Part shown: positions 1-5,364 of the stretch, piece after piece | Layout of the letters: the number at the start of each line of letters is the position of its first letter | Numbering within the stretch: the first letter of the stretch is position 1 | NCBI GenBank assembly: GCA_021820645.1 | Contig: JAKADJ010000182.1 | Coordinates: 1-5,643 of the forward strand | From: Bacillota bacterium | GTDB taxonomy: Bacteria > Bacillota_E > Sulfobacillia > Sulfobacillales > Sulfobacillaceae | Direction: 5' to 3' | DNA: 5,643 nucleotides | Translations under genes and position numbers: made by a program | Notes under the pieces: model-generated | Databases searched by the model: none | What the model was told of the DNA's origin: nothing | What the model saw: the letters and a program-made list of their open reading frames with translations, nothing else

Positions 1-2
1 TA

Positions 3-116
3 TCCCGGGGAGGCCCGAACCAGATCCCGATCCCCTCTTCGGGGAAAGGGATGTCGAAGGGGCGGCCACAGGCCGTGACCACGATGACGAAGAGAAGGGA
101 GGTGACCCACCGATGA
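3..116 (+). CDS. Possible 3' end of an upstream gene (partial, frame uncertain)
   Basis: A reading frame open from the left edge ends at TGA 114-116 and overlaps the ATG at 113 as ATGA, the same coupling seen at 247-250. The visible tail of 37 residues is basic and ends in TKRREVTHR; I recognise no family. The neighbouring frame (codons starting at position 2) is also open from the edge and runs on to 250. Its codons are richer in G at position 1 and A at position 2, and it gives an acidic peptide, so it could instead be the true upstream coding frame, continuing through the ATG at 113. The sequence outside the window is needed to decide. Confidence 0.3.
   Translation, partial: SRGGPNQIPIPSSGKGMSKGRPQAVTTMTKRREVTHR
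98..105 (+). promoter_or_regulatory. Consensus Shine-Dalgarno site GGAGGTGA
   Basis: GGAGGTGA is fully complementary to the usual 3' end of bacterial 16S rRNA and lies 7 bases before the ATG at 113. It is the main reason for calling a separate start there rather than reading the open frame through from the left edge. Confidence 0.6.
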
Positions 117-250
117 CGGAACCCACACCGGATATCGCTATTGACGACTTAGGCCCCTATGCGGACCTGTTCGCCGATCAACCCCTTCCCATTTATGGGG
201 TGGATGAACCCCCCCCATCGATGCCTAAACAGAAAGGAGACCCCGGATGA
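113..250 (+). CDS. Small acidic, proline-rich protein of unknown function (45 aa)
   Basis: The start ATG follows a perfect GGAGGTGA and overlaps the stop of the preceding frame. The stop (TGA 248-250) overlaps the ATG of the ArdC-like gene at 247, so translation of all three is probably coupled. The peptide has nine Asp/Glu against two Lys and about ten prolines, with no membrane segment, signal peptide or cysteine. I recognise no family. Its position next to an ArdC-domain gene suggests a plasmid or ICE accessory protein, and strong acidity is common in DNA-mimic antirestriction proteins. However, 45 residues is very short for that role and the link is only inference. The same frame is open back to position 2, so this may be the C-terminus of a longer acidic protein. 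Confidence 0.5.
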   Translation: MTEPTPDIAIDDLGPYADLFADQPLPIYGVDEPPPSMPKQKGDPG

Positions 251-612
251 ATGCCCAAGACGCGAAGGCCTTAGTCGAGACCGGCCTGCAACAAATGCTG
301 GAAGACCCGGAACCATGGCGCCGGTGGGCGCAGATCATGACGCGGTTCCATCACTACAGCCCTGGCAATGTGCTCTTAATCATGCAACAACGTCCGGACG
401 CTTCCTATGTCGCCGGCTATCATGCCTGGAGGGATTTGGGAAGGCAGGTGCAAAAAGGCGAGCACGGGATCGCCATTTTAGCTCCCATTGTGCGAAAGGT
501 CCCGGCCCCCGAAGCGAGTACGCCGCCCCCGGCCGGTTCTCAAGCACCCCCTCCAATGAAAGCCGTGGTGGGATTTAGAAAGACCACCGTCCGGGATCGG
601 GCCCGGAGATGA
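247..612 (+). CDS. ArdC-type N-terminal (ssDNA-binding) domain protein, truncated
   Basis: The 121-residue product matches the N-terminal domain of ArdC-type antirestriction proteins, found on plasmids and conjugative elements. Diagnostic stretches are W-x-R-W at about 24-27, FHHYSPGNVLLIMQQRPDA at 34-52, VAGYHAWRDLGRQVQKGE at 55-72 and GIAILAPI at 74-81. A Pro/Ala linker follows, then VVGFR. ArdC is known to bind single-stranded DNA and to protect incoming DNA from restriction. The family normally continues from VVGFR into a segment like TTVFD-x-x-QTEG and often into a C-terminal metallopeptidase domain with HExxH. Here the protein reads TTVRDRARR and stops, and no HExxH is seen. The last codons form the 5' arm of the terminator at 596-645. 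An AAAGGAGA site at 233-240 precedes the ATG by 6 bases, and the start overlaps the previous stop. It is probably a remnant, or a stand-alone domain of doubtful function. Confidence 0.75.
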   Translation: MNAQDAKALVETGLQQMLEDPEPWRRWAQIMTRFHHYSPGNVLLIMQQRPDASYVAGYHAWRDLGRQVQKGEHGIAILAPIVRKVPAPEASTPPPAGSQAPPPMKAVVGFRKTTVRDRARR

Positions 613-645
613 AATCTGAAATCCGGACCCGATGAGTTTTTCTTC
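596..645 (+). terminator. Rho-independent terminator after the ArdC-like gene
   Basis: Arms 596-606 and 623-633 pair over 11 positions with one C-A mismatch (ATCGGGcCCGG / CCGGaCCCGAT). The loop contains a second small stem, AGAT/ATCT (607-617). Three bases after the main stem comes TTTTTCTTC (637-645). The U-tract occurs only on the plus-strand side, so it should end transcription coming from the left operon. The ArdC stop codon (610-612) lies in the loop. Confidence 0.7.
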
Positions 646-945
646 GGTTAGTATTCATCACTCTCGCAGATGTTTTACGGTCTCACACGGTCGTCATGGG
701 GGAAAAGGAGCAGCTCAAGCGATTTTCTTAGGAGCACCGAAGGGCTCTTTGGACCATTTTTGCGGTCTAATCGGAACCAGATGAAGCAGATATTGGTCCC
801 TAGCGGGGTGTTGGGAGTTCCCGGGGCACGATCTAGGTCCCAAAGAGGAAGGCCCACCGGTTCCGGGGGTATCGATCTCAACGGTCCTTATGATTCTTGC
901 GGGTTTAACTTACGCTGTTTTTGATCGTCAAGCCCGATCGTACTC
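646..945. other. Non-coding interval with no convincing gene
   Basis: This stretch separates the left terminator from the leader of the TtrA-like gene. Short open frames on both strands (670-924 plus, 675-881 minus) give low-complexity Arg/Ser/Pro-rich peptides without ribosome binding sites, and I do not call them. It contains several GGTC words and a nested inverted repeat at 799-837: outer arms CCTAG 799-803 / CTAGG 833-837, inner arms GGGA 813-816 / TCCC 819-822. A promoter for the cargo operon is expected here, but I find no pair of good -35 and -10 hexamers. TATGAT at 889-894 has no partner, and TTGCGG 897-902 with TTTGAT 920-925 (17-base spacing) is weak. Confidence 0.5.
677..886 (+). 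repeat. Six same-strand GGTC words upstream of the cargo operon
   Basis: GGTC occurs at 679, 689, 764, 795, 836 and 883, three times as ACGGTC (677, 687, 881). The start-to-start distances are 10, 75, 31, 41 and 47 bases. The first four are close to whole turns of B-DNA. This could be a set of weak activator or repressor sites, or chance in GC-rich sequence. Confidence 0.25.
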
Positions 946-984
946 GTGTGGGGAAGAAGAACATGTTTCGAACCAGAAAATGGC

Positions 985-1018
985 GACGGGACGGAAAAGG
1001 AATATCCTTCTTCGCGTC
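985..1018 (+). promoter_or_regulatory. Long hairpin in the 5' leader of the TtrA-like gene
   Basis: GACG 985-988 pairs with CGTC 1015-1018. After a 3-base bulge (GGA 989-991), CGGAAAAGGA 992-1001 pairs with TCCTTCTTCG 1005-1014, with one A-C mismatch, one G-T pair and an ATA loop. That is about 13 pairs ending 56 bases before the start codon. No U-tract follows, so it is not a simple terminator. The TCCTT in the 3' arm could also pair with AAGGA at 1056-1060 beside the ribosome binding site, and TCTTCCT 1041-1047 could pair with AGGAAAGA 1057-1064. A switch controlling translation is therefore possible but unproven. Confidence 0.4.
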
Positions 1019-1056
1019 TTAATGGAGGGTGTTTAGATTTTCTTCCTACCTCGCTA

Positions 1057-1067
1057 AGGAAAGAGGG
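1057..1067 (+). promoter_or_regulatory. Ribosome binding site that fixes the TtrA-like start
   Basis: AGGAAAGAGGG ends 7 bases before the ATG at 1075. It supports that start over the upstream in-frame GTG at 946, which has no comparable site and would bury the Tat signal about 55 residues into the protein. Confidence 0.7.
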
Positions 1068-1074
1068 AATAACA

Positions 1075-4000
1075 ATGGCAAATCCACAAGGTTCTCCTCC
1101 TGGGATATCCCGCCGCGGATTTCTCCGCGGGGCCACGGTGCTTGGAGGAGGTGTCGTGGTGGCGGGATGGGGGCTGTCTCCTTGGATTGGAAATGTGTTT
1201 CACCGCCGTGGCACTTTTGTCTATCCGGACCGCCCTCCGATGTGGCCCGGTGTCGACACCACCTACAGCGTGTGTAAGCAGTGCCATAGCGACTGCGGAA
1301 TTGAAGCGCATGTTTTTGGGGGCGTTTTGGAGAAATTGGACGGAAATCCGTATCATCCGAATGCTACCGAACCCCATGCGCCATATTCCCTGGATCCGGC
1401 TGTTGTCGCCCTCTGGCCCGCTCCCCATTCCTTGTGTCCCCGGGGTCAGGCCGGACGGCAAACCGTCTACGATCCCTATCGAATTACGGTGCCCTTGAAA
1501 CGCACCGGTCCCCGGGGTTCGGGTCAATGGGAGGCGATCTCGTGGTCCATGCTGATTAAGGAAGTGACCGAGGGCGGCCATCTCTTTGCCCACGTTAAAG
1601 GAGAAGAACATCGTCACGTATCCGGATTCCGGGAGCTGTGGGACGGTGGTCAAGCCCGCTTTCGTTCCATTGATCCGGCCAACCCTGACTTCGGGCCCGA
1701 GACCAATGGCCTGGTCATTTACTGGGGGAGGGCGGAAGCGGGGCAAGCCGATTTTCTCACTCGGTTCGGCCATGCTTTTGGCACCATCAATGTTTTTCCC
1801 CACGTCGGCATCTGTGATTTGAACCATCACGTTGCTACCCAGGAGTCCTTGAATGGCATGGGCGGAGTGGCGATGCTCAAACCAGACATTCCCAATGCTG
1901 AATATATTTTGTGGTTTGGAGAAAATGTCACCGAAGCCAATTTTCCGATGCAGACACTGGGTCGAAAACTGGTGGCAGCCACCACGGACAACCATCTCAA
2001 GTATGTCATGATTGATGTGCGCACCGGCAACGGAAATTTGCATGCGAACCGCTGGGTGCCCATTGCTCCGGGAGGGGATGGAGCTCTGGCGATGGGGATG
2101 ATCCGGTGGATTATCGACCAAGACCGGTACAATGGTGAATATTTGGCGCGACCCAATGCCCACGCCGCTCAAGCGGCCGGAGAGCCAAACTTTTCCAATG
2201 CTACTTGGCTCGTGATTACCGATCCCGGGCATCCTCATGACGGAGCATTTTTGGAAGCTGCCGAGGCTGGACTAGTGCCAACCTCCGCGTCCACTGCCAA
2301 GGAGCCTGTGGTCGTGGATCCAGGGAGCGGCCAGGTGATGCCGGCTTCTCAAACGCAGGCTGCCGCGTTATGGCCTCAGCATGGCAAAAGTGGGTCGATT
2401 AAGGTAAACGGCATTGTCTGTCAGACGGCGATGCAACGCCTTTATACCGAAACTTCGAGAAACACGGTGGATGAGTATGCCAAGTTAGCTGGCGTCTCTG
2501 CCGCAGTCATTGTTTCTCTAGCTCACGAATTTACCAGCCACGGGCGTAAGGCCGTTGCTGATTTTTATCGCGGTGTGTCACAGCATACCAATGGAGTTTT
2601 AGCTGGCAGAGCCATCATGGTGTTGAACTTTCTGTTGGGCAATGTGGACTGGACCGGCGGCTATATTATGGGTGGAGGAGCCGGGGATTATCTCGGCAAG
2701 ACGCCGGGAGCTCCATATCCTCTGGACACCTGGCCGAACCAGCCGGCCCATATTCCTTCCGGCGTTCCAATTTCCAGGGAAGGGGCTTTCTATGAGAAAT
2801 CCCTGGCCTATCAGGCAGCGCAAAAAGAAGGACGCAGTCCTTTTCCGGCACCTCGTCCCTGGTTTCCCTTTGGCTTTGGAATCTGGCCCGAAATATTCGC
2901 CGGCATCTACCAGCAATATCCTTACGGCGCCAAAATCGTTCTACAGCACATGGCCAATCCGGCTTGGAGTCCCCCGGCAATTGGCGGTGCGAACGATCCC
3001 GACCTGTCCTGGATGACTTTGATTCGCGATACCAATAAAGTGCCATTATATATTGTTACTGATATTGTCATGGCAGAAAGTTCGTCCTATGCGGACTATA
3101 TTGTGCCCGACCTGACCTATTTGGAGGGTTGGGGTTTTCCACCGGGATATCCCACCTATCCAACCAAAGCCCAGGGTGTTCGCCATCCGGTGGTGGCACC
3201 TTTAACGGGGAAGACGCCGTCAGGCTCGCCCATGTGTATGGAACAGTTTATTATCGACGTGGCAAGTCGCGTCGGACTGCCGGGATTTGGAGACCATGCT
3301 TTTATTGGTGGCGGTTCCCTCAAGACTCCGGAAGACTTCTATCTCAAAATGGTGGCCAACATCGCCTACGATCCTGGATTTCTTGCCGTCGGGTCTAATG
3401 GGATTGCGTCGGCAGGAGCTGTTCCGAACGGCTCCGGGTCCGATCAAGCGACGATCGTTTCGCTTAAACACAGTCATCCAGATGCTCTTCAGCCCGAGGA
3501 GTGGGCCAAGGCCGCCTACGTCCTGGCACGGGGAGGACGCTTCGAGGATTACATCGTGGGGTATGTGCCGAATCCGCAGACAGTAAACCGCCTGAAATCC
3601 CTCACGGTTGGACAAGTCCTGGAAACTGGCGTGGAAAACTGGGCTCAGGCACCTCACCAGTTGCGGCCCTCCAATGTGCGGCAATTATTCGCGGCACAAT
3701 TGGCAAAGTTGGAAAATCTCCCCGCCGGGCCTCCATGGGTGACACATCGCTATGGCGCTTTGGGGATACCTTGTCAGATCTACAACGCTGTAGTCGCGAC
3801 GACACACAACGCAATCACCGGTACACGGTTTCCCGGCACTCCCGGATATATACCGCCACAAACCATGGACGGCCGAGTGCTGACGCAATTGGATCCGCCA
3901 TCGCAGTTTCCCTTCGTGCTCTCAACCCACAAGCAGCCCATTCACTCCAAGTCGCGGACAATTGCCGATCCCTGGCTGCTTGAATTGATGCCGGAAGCCT

Positions 4001-4365
4001 TCATCGATATGAGTTCTGTGGACGCGTCGAAAATGGGGATCAAATCCGGCGACCGGGTCCGGGTCATCTCCCACACTTATGCCTCCGGAATGATTGGGCG
4101 AGTGCGTGTGTTGCCGGGGATACGGCCCGGAGTCATCACGTTTCCAGCGGCATTCGGACACTGGCAATATGGTTCGGGTTCCTGGACCATAAACGGCCAG
4201 ACCTATCACGGGGATCCGGCCCGCAATGCGCCGGTTCGTCTCAATGCCGTGATGCGGCTCGATCCGAGTCTTGCGGCGCCGGACGGGTGGACGATTGGTT
4301 TGGAGGATCCCATTGGGGGCGGGGCTGTCTACTATGAAACCCGGGTTAACATCGAAAAGGTGTAG
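1075..4365 (+). CDS. ttrA: Tat-exported molybdopterin oxidoreductase, tetrathionate reductase catalytic subunit (TtrA) type
   Basis: The product (1096 aa) belongs to the DMSO-reductase superfamily. A twin-arginine signal, SRRGFLRG at 12-19, precedes a hydrophobic stretch to about 38 with no clear AxA cleavage site. A 4Fe-4S cluster is bound by C67-x2-C70-x3-C74 and, after a long gap, C121 in LCPRG. C247 (VGICDLN) is at the position of the molybdenum-ligand cysteine. Stretches shared with Salmonella TtrA, as I recall it, are GNPYHP (90-95), FGPxTN, ALAMGMIRWI (337-346), TSHGRKA (near 488), DYIVPD (674-679), RGGRF (819-823) and NAITG (912-916). The C-terminal dinucleotide-binding domain spans about 943-1060 (SGDRVRV near 991). 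TtrA reduces tetrathionate to thiosulfate outside the cytoplasmic membrane and normally works with TtrB and TtrC, which are absent here. Related archaeal SreA-type enzymes reduce sulfur, so the substrate is not settled. The family call is firm; the substrate is inferred. About 55 residues at 832-886 seem extra relative to Salmonella TtrA (about 1020 aa). Confidence 0.88.
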   Translation: MANPQGSPPGISRRGFLRGATVLGGGVVVAGWGLSPWIGNVFHRRGTFVYPDRPPMWPGVDTTYSVCKQCHSDCGIEAHVFGGVLEKLDGNPYHPNATEPHAPYSLDPAVVALWPAPHSLCPRGQAGRQTVYDPYRITVPLKRTGPRGSGQWEAISWSMLIKEVTEGGHLFAHVKGEEHRHVSGFRELWDGGQARFRSIDPANPDFGPETNGLVIYWGRAEAGQADFLTRFGHAFGTINVFPHVGICDLNHHVATQESLNGMGGVAMLKPDIPNAEYILWFGENVTEANFPMQTLGRKLVAATTDNHLKYVMIDVRTGNGNLHANRWVPIAPGGDGALAMGMIRWIIDQDRYNGEYLARPNAHAAQAAGEPNFSNATWLVITDPGHPHDGAFLEAAEAGLVPTSASTAKEPVVVDPGSGQVMPASQTQAAALWPQHGKSGSIKVNGIVCQTAMQRLYTETSRNTVDEYAKLAGVSAAVIVSLAHEFTSHGRKAVADFYRGVSQHTNGVLAGRAIMVLNFLLGNVDWTGGYIMGGGAGDYLGKTPGAPYPLDTWPNQPAHIPSGVPISREGAFYEKSLAYQAAQKEGRSPFPAPRPWFPFGFGIWPEIFAGIYQQYPYGAKIVLQHMANPAWSPPAIGGANDPDLSWMTLIRDTNKVPLYIVTDIVMAESSSYADYIVPDLTYLEGWGFPPGYPTYPTKAQGVRHPVVAPLTGKTPSGSPMCMEQFIIDVASRVGLPGFGDHAFIGGGSLKTPEDFYLKMVANIAYDPGFLAVGSNGIASAGAVPNGSGSDQATIVSLKHSHPDALQPEEWAKAAYVLARGGRFEDYIVGYVPNPQTVNRLKSLTVGQVLETGVENWAQAPHQLRPSNVRQLFAAQLAKLENLPAGPPWVTHRYGALGIPCQIYNAVVATTHNAITGTRFPGTPGYIPPQTMDGRVLTQLDPPSQFPFVLSTHKQPIHSKSRTIADPWLLELMPEAFIDMSSVDASKMGIKSGDRVRVISHTYASGMIGRVRVLPGIRPGVITFPAAFGHWQYGSGSWTINGQTYHGDPARNAPVRLNAVMRLDPSLAAPDGWTIGLEDPIGGGAVYYETRVNIEKV

Positions 4366-4399
4366 GAACCATTATGTGACGGAAAGGGGAGCACAGAAC

Positions 4400-5011
4400 A
4401 TGAACGATGCCTTGATTTGGACTCCAGAGGAGGTGGCGGCGGGGTACGATATGGTGGCTGCAGGATTCTTATACGGCCCCGTGCACCTGGAACCCGATGA
4501 ACAAACCGCATGGCACGGGAGACTGGCCCAAAAGGCACCGGCATTACGGGACATATGGCGGAGTCTTATGGAAAGTCTGGACGGACAGGCTGGCGAGGAG
4601 CGTGCCGTGCAGGATTTTCACCAGTGTTTGGAAGTCCCGGTGCCGGGACGTTATGTTCCACCCTATGCCTCTTGCTACCTTGACAAACCTGCCGTGCTAT
4701 GGGGCCCTAGCACGCGGGCAGTGTTAGGGTGGTATGAAGAAGAGGGACTAGAATGGCATCCCTTCCGTCACATTGCAGCTCCAGACCACGCGGGGGTGGA
4801 ATGGGCGTTTTTGGCGGAATTGTGCACATGGCGGTTGCCGGAAGTTTCCCATATCCGGCCGCTGATAGCCGCACATATCCAGACATGGTTTCCGCTATTC
4901 TTAAGCCGTCTCGAGAAATCGGCCCAGAGTCCCTATTACCCTGCTCTGGGCCGCTGGGGACTGGCGTGGATGACGGCTACTCGTATGACTCAGATGGCGG
5001 CAAATGTTTGA
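4400..5011 (+). CDS. TorD-family molybdoenzyme maturation chaperone
   Basis: This 203-residue, probably all-helical cytoplasmic protein matches the TorD/DmsD/NarJ chaperone family, usually about 200 residues. Recognisable parts are YVPPYASCYL (85-94), LWGPSTRAVLGWYEEEGLEW (100-119), the family signature PDHAGVEWAF (128-137; PDH with E134 and F137), and the C-terminal pattern H-x3-W (159-163) followed by SPYYPALGRWGLAWM (177-191). Family members bind the Tat signal and folding apoenzyme of a specific molybdoenzyme, help insert the molybdenum cofactor and delay export until the enzyme is ready. The gene lies 34 bases after the TtrA-like gene, so that enzyme is the obvious client and the two are probably cotranscribed. 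AGGGGAG at 4385-4391, 8 bases before ATG 4400, fixes the start; the frame extends upstream to 4271 only through the TtrA coding sequence. A terminator at 5262 closes the unit. Family is fairly sure; the client is inferred. Confidence 0.85.
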   Translation: MNDALIWTPEEVAAGYDMVAAGFLYGPVHLEPDEQTAWHGRLAQKAPALRDIWRSLMESLDGQAGEERAVQDFHQCLEVPVPGRYVPPYASCYLDKPAVLWGPSTRAVLGWYEEEGLEWHPFRHIAAPDHAGVEWAFLAELCTWRLPEVSHIRPLIAAHIQTWFPLFLSRLEKSAQSPYYPALGRWGLAWMTATRMTQMAANV

Positions 5012-5053
5012 AAAACTTCGGAGGATAAAGAATCACGAGAGGAAATGTGTTCC

Positions 5054-5230
5054 ATGTTTGATGATTTGCTGGGTCCAGAGCATTTAATGGTTTTCGGGTG
5101 TTTTTTCTCACGCTTACGTTTTCTTCCCTTTAGCCATAAAGGGGGACAACCGCTATACAGTCCAAAACTCCCAGAACCCGGCTTATGGCGGAACAATCAC
5201 GAATCGTTGCCATACCCCGAAGTCGGCTGA
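5054..5230 (+). CDS. Short ORF with TatA-like motifs, possibly degenerate
   Basis: GAGAGGAA at 5037-5044 lies 9 bases before ATG 5054, starting a 58-codon frame downstream of the chaperone. The N-terminus MFDDLLGPEHLMV fits the start of many TatA proteins (MF-x2-LL-x-P-x-HL). Residues 35-43, YSPKLPEPG, resemble the TatA hinge FGPKKLPELG with one Lys missing. Between them lie 22 residues containing R20, R22, H28 and K29, instead of the roughly 9-10 hydrophobic residues that complete a TatA membrane helix, so a working TatA is doubtful. The long amphipathic tail is also absent, and the last codons lie within the strong hairpin at 5178-5226. TatA forms the export pore for twin-arginine substrates such as the enzyme encoded upstream, which makes a TatA remnant plausible. 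A chance ORF is equally possible. Confidence 0.35.
   Translation: MFDDLLGPEHLMVFGCFFSRLRFLPFSHKGGQPLYSPKLPEPGLWRNNHESLPYPEVG
5178..5226. other. Extended bulged inverted repeat / hairpin
   Basis: From the outside in: CCGGCT 5178-5183 pairs with AGTCGG 5221-5226 (one G-T pair), with CCCCGA (5215-5220) bulged on the 3' side. TATGGC 5184-5189 pairs with GCCATA 5209-5214. GG 5190-5191 bulges on the 5' side. AAC 5192-5194 pairs with GTT 5206-5208, and after an A-C mismatch AT pairs with AT around the loop CACGA. That is about 17 pairs in 49 bases. No U-tract follows directly, so it is not a plain terminator. It could be an RNA-stabilising or regulatory structure, or a DNA site used by the mobile element. 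Confidence 0.45.
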
Positions 5231-5261
5231 TCGGTGTTGTCTGAGGAATAATCCCGGCTGG

Positions 5262-5300
5262 CCCCCCCTGTTCTCGTGACGCGGGGGATTTTTCTTTTTT
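5262..5300 (+). terminator. Rho-independent terminator closing the cargo operon
   Basis: A run of seven C (5262-5268) can pair with five G at 5283-5287 across a loop that has a small GTT/GAC pairing. The stem is followed at once by ATTTTTCTTTTTT (5288-5300). An alternative outer pairing, AATCCC 5250-5255 with GGGATT 5285-5290, is also possible. It should end transcription from the TtrA/TorD unit before the conjugation-type gene at 5365. Confidence 0.65.
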
Positions 5301-5326
5301 GCGAGAGGGTTGTCGCGCCTCTCCGC
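5301..5326. repeat. Short inverted repeat just before the pilin-like gene
   Basis: GCGAGAGG 5301-5308 pairs with CCTCTC-c-GC 5318-5326, with one bulged C and a 9-base loop. It sits between the terminator U-tract and the ribosome binding site of the next gene. It could be an operator or a leader hairpin. No promoter hexamers are recognisable in the 64 bases between the terminator and the start codon. Confidence 0.35.
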
Positions 5327-5364
5327 ACACCAACACCCAAACGATTACGAGGAGGAATGCATCG

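Noticed and set aside
31..43. CCCC-loop-GGGG hairpin near the left edge
   Set aside because: Only four pairs, no following T-tract, and located in sequence that is probably coding.
889..894. TATGAT as a -10 element for the cargo operon
   Set aside because: No -35-like hexamer at 16-18 bases upstream and no extended -10 TG.
670..924. Small plus- and minus-strand frames in the left intergenic interval
   Set aside because: No ribosome binding sites and low-complexity Arg/Ser/Pro-rich products; the two frames lie over each other on opposite strands.
921..931. TTGA-TCG-TCAA resembling an FNR/CRP site
   Set aside because: The half-sites are only 3 bases apart, while FNR boxes need TTGAT-N4-ATCAA. 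The neighbouring GATCG/CGATC repeat is also short.
946..1074. In-frame extension of the TtrA-like protein to GTG 946
   Set aside because: No ribosome binding site, a hydrophilic extension that would displace the twin-arginine signal from the N-terminus, and overlap with the leader hairpin. ATG 1075 has a good site.
1054..2238. Long open frame on the minus strand (394 codons) opposite the TtrA-like gene
   Set aside because: It lies wholly against a confidently assigned gene and its product has no recognisable domain. It is best explained as a shadow of the plus-strand codon bias.
5045..5053. ATG 5045 as start of the TatA-like ORF
   Set aside because: The purine-rich ribosome binding sequence abuts it directly, whereas ATG 5054 has normal spacing and gives the TatA-like N-terminus.
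5178..5226. Integron attC-like site
   Set aside because: The bulged hairpin superficially resembles attC, but the AAC and GTT pairs lie near the loop rather than at the outer ends as in R-box core sites.
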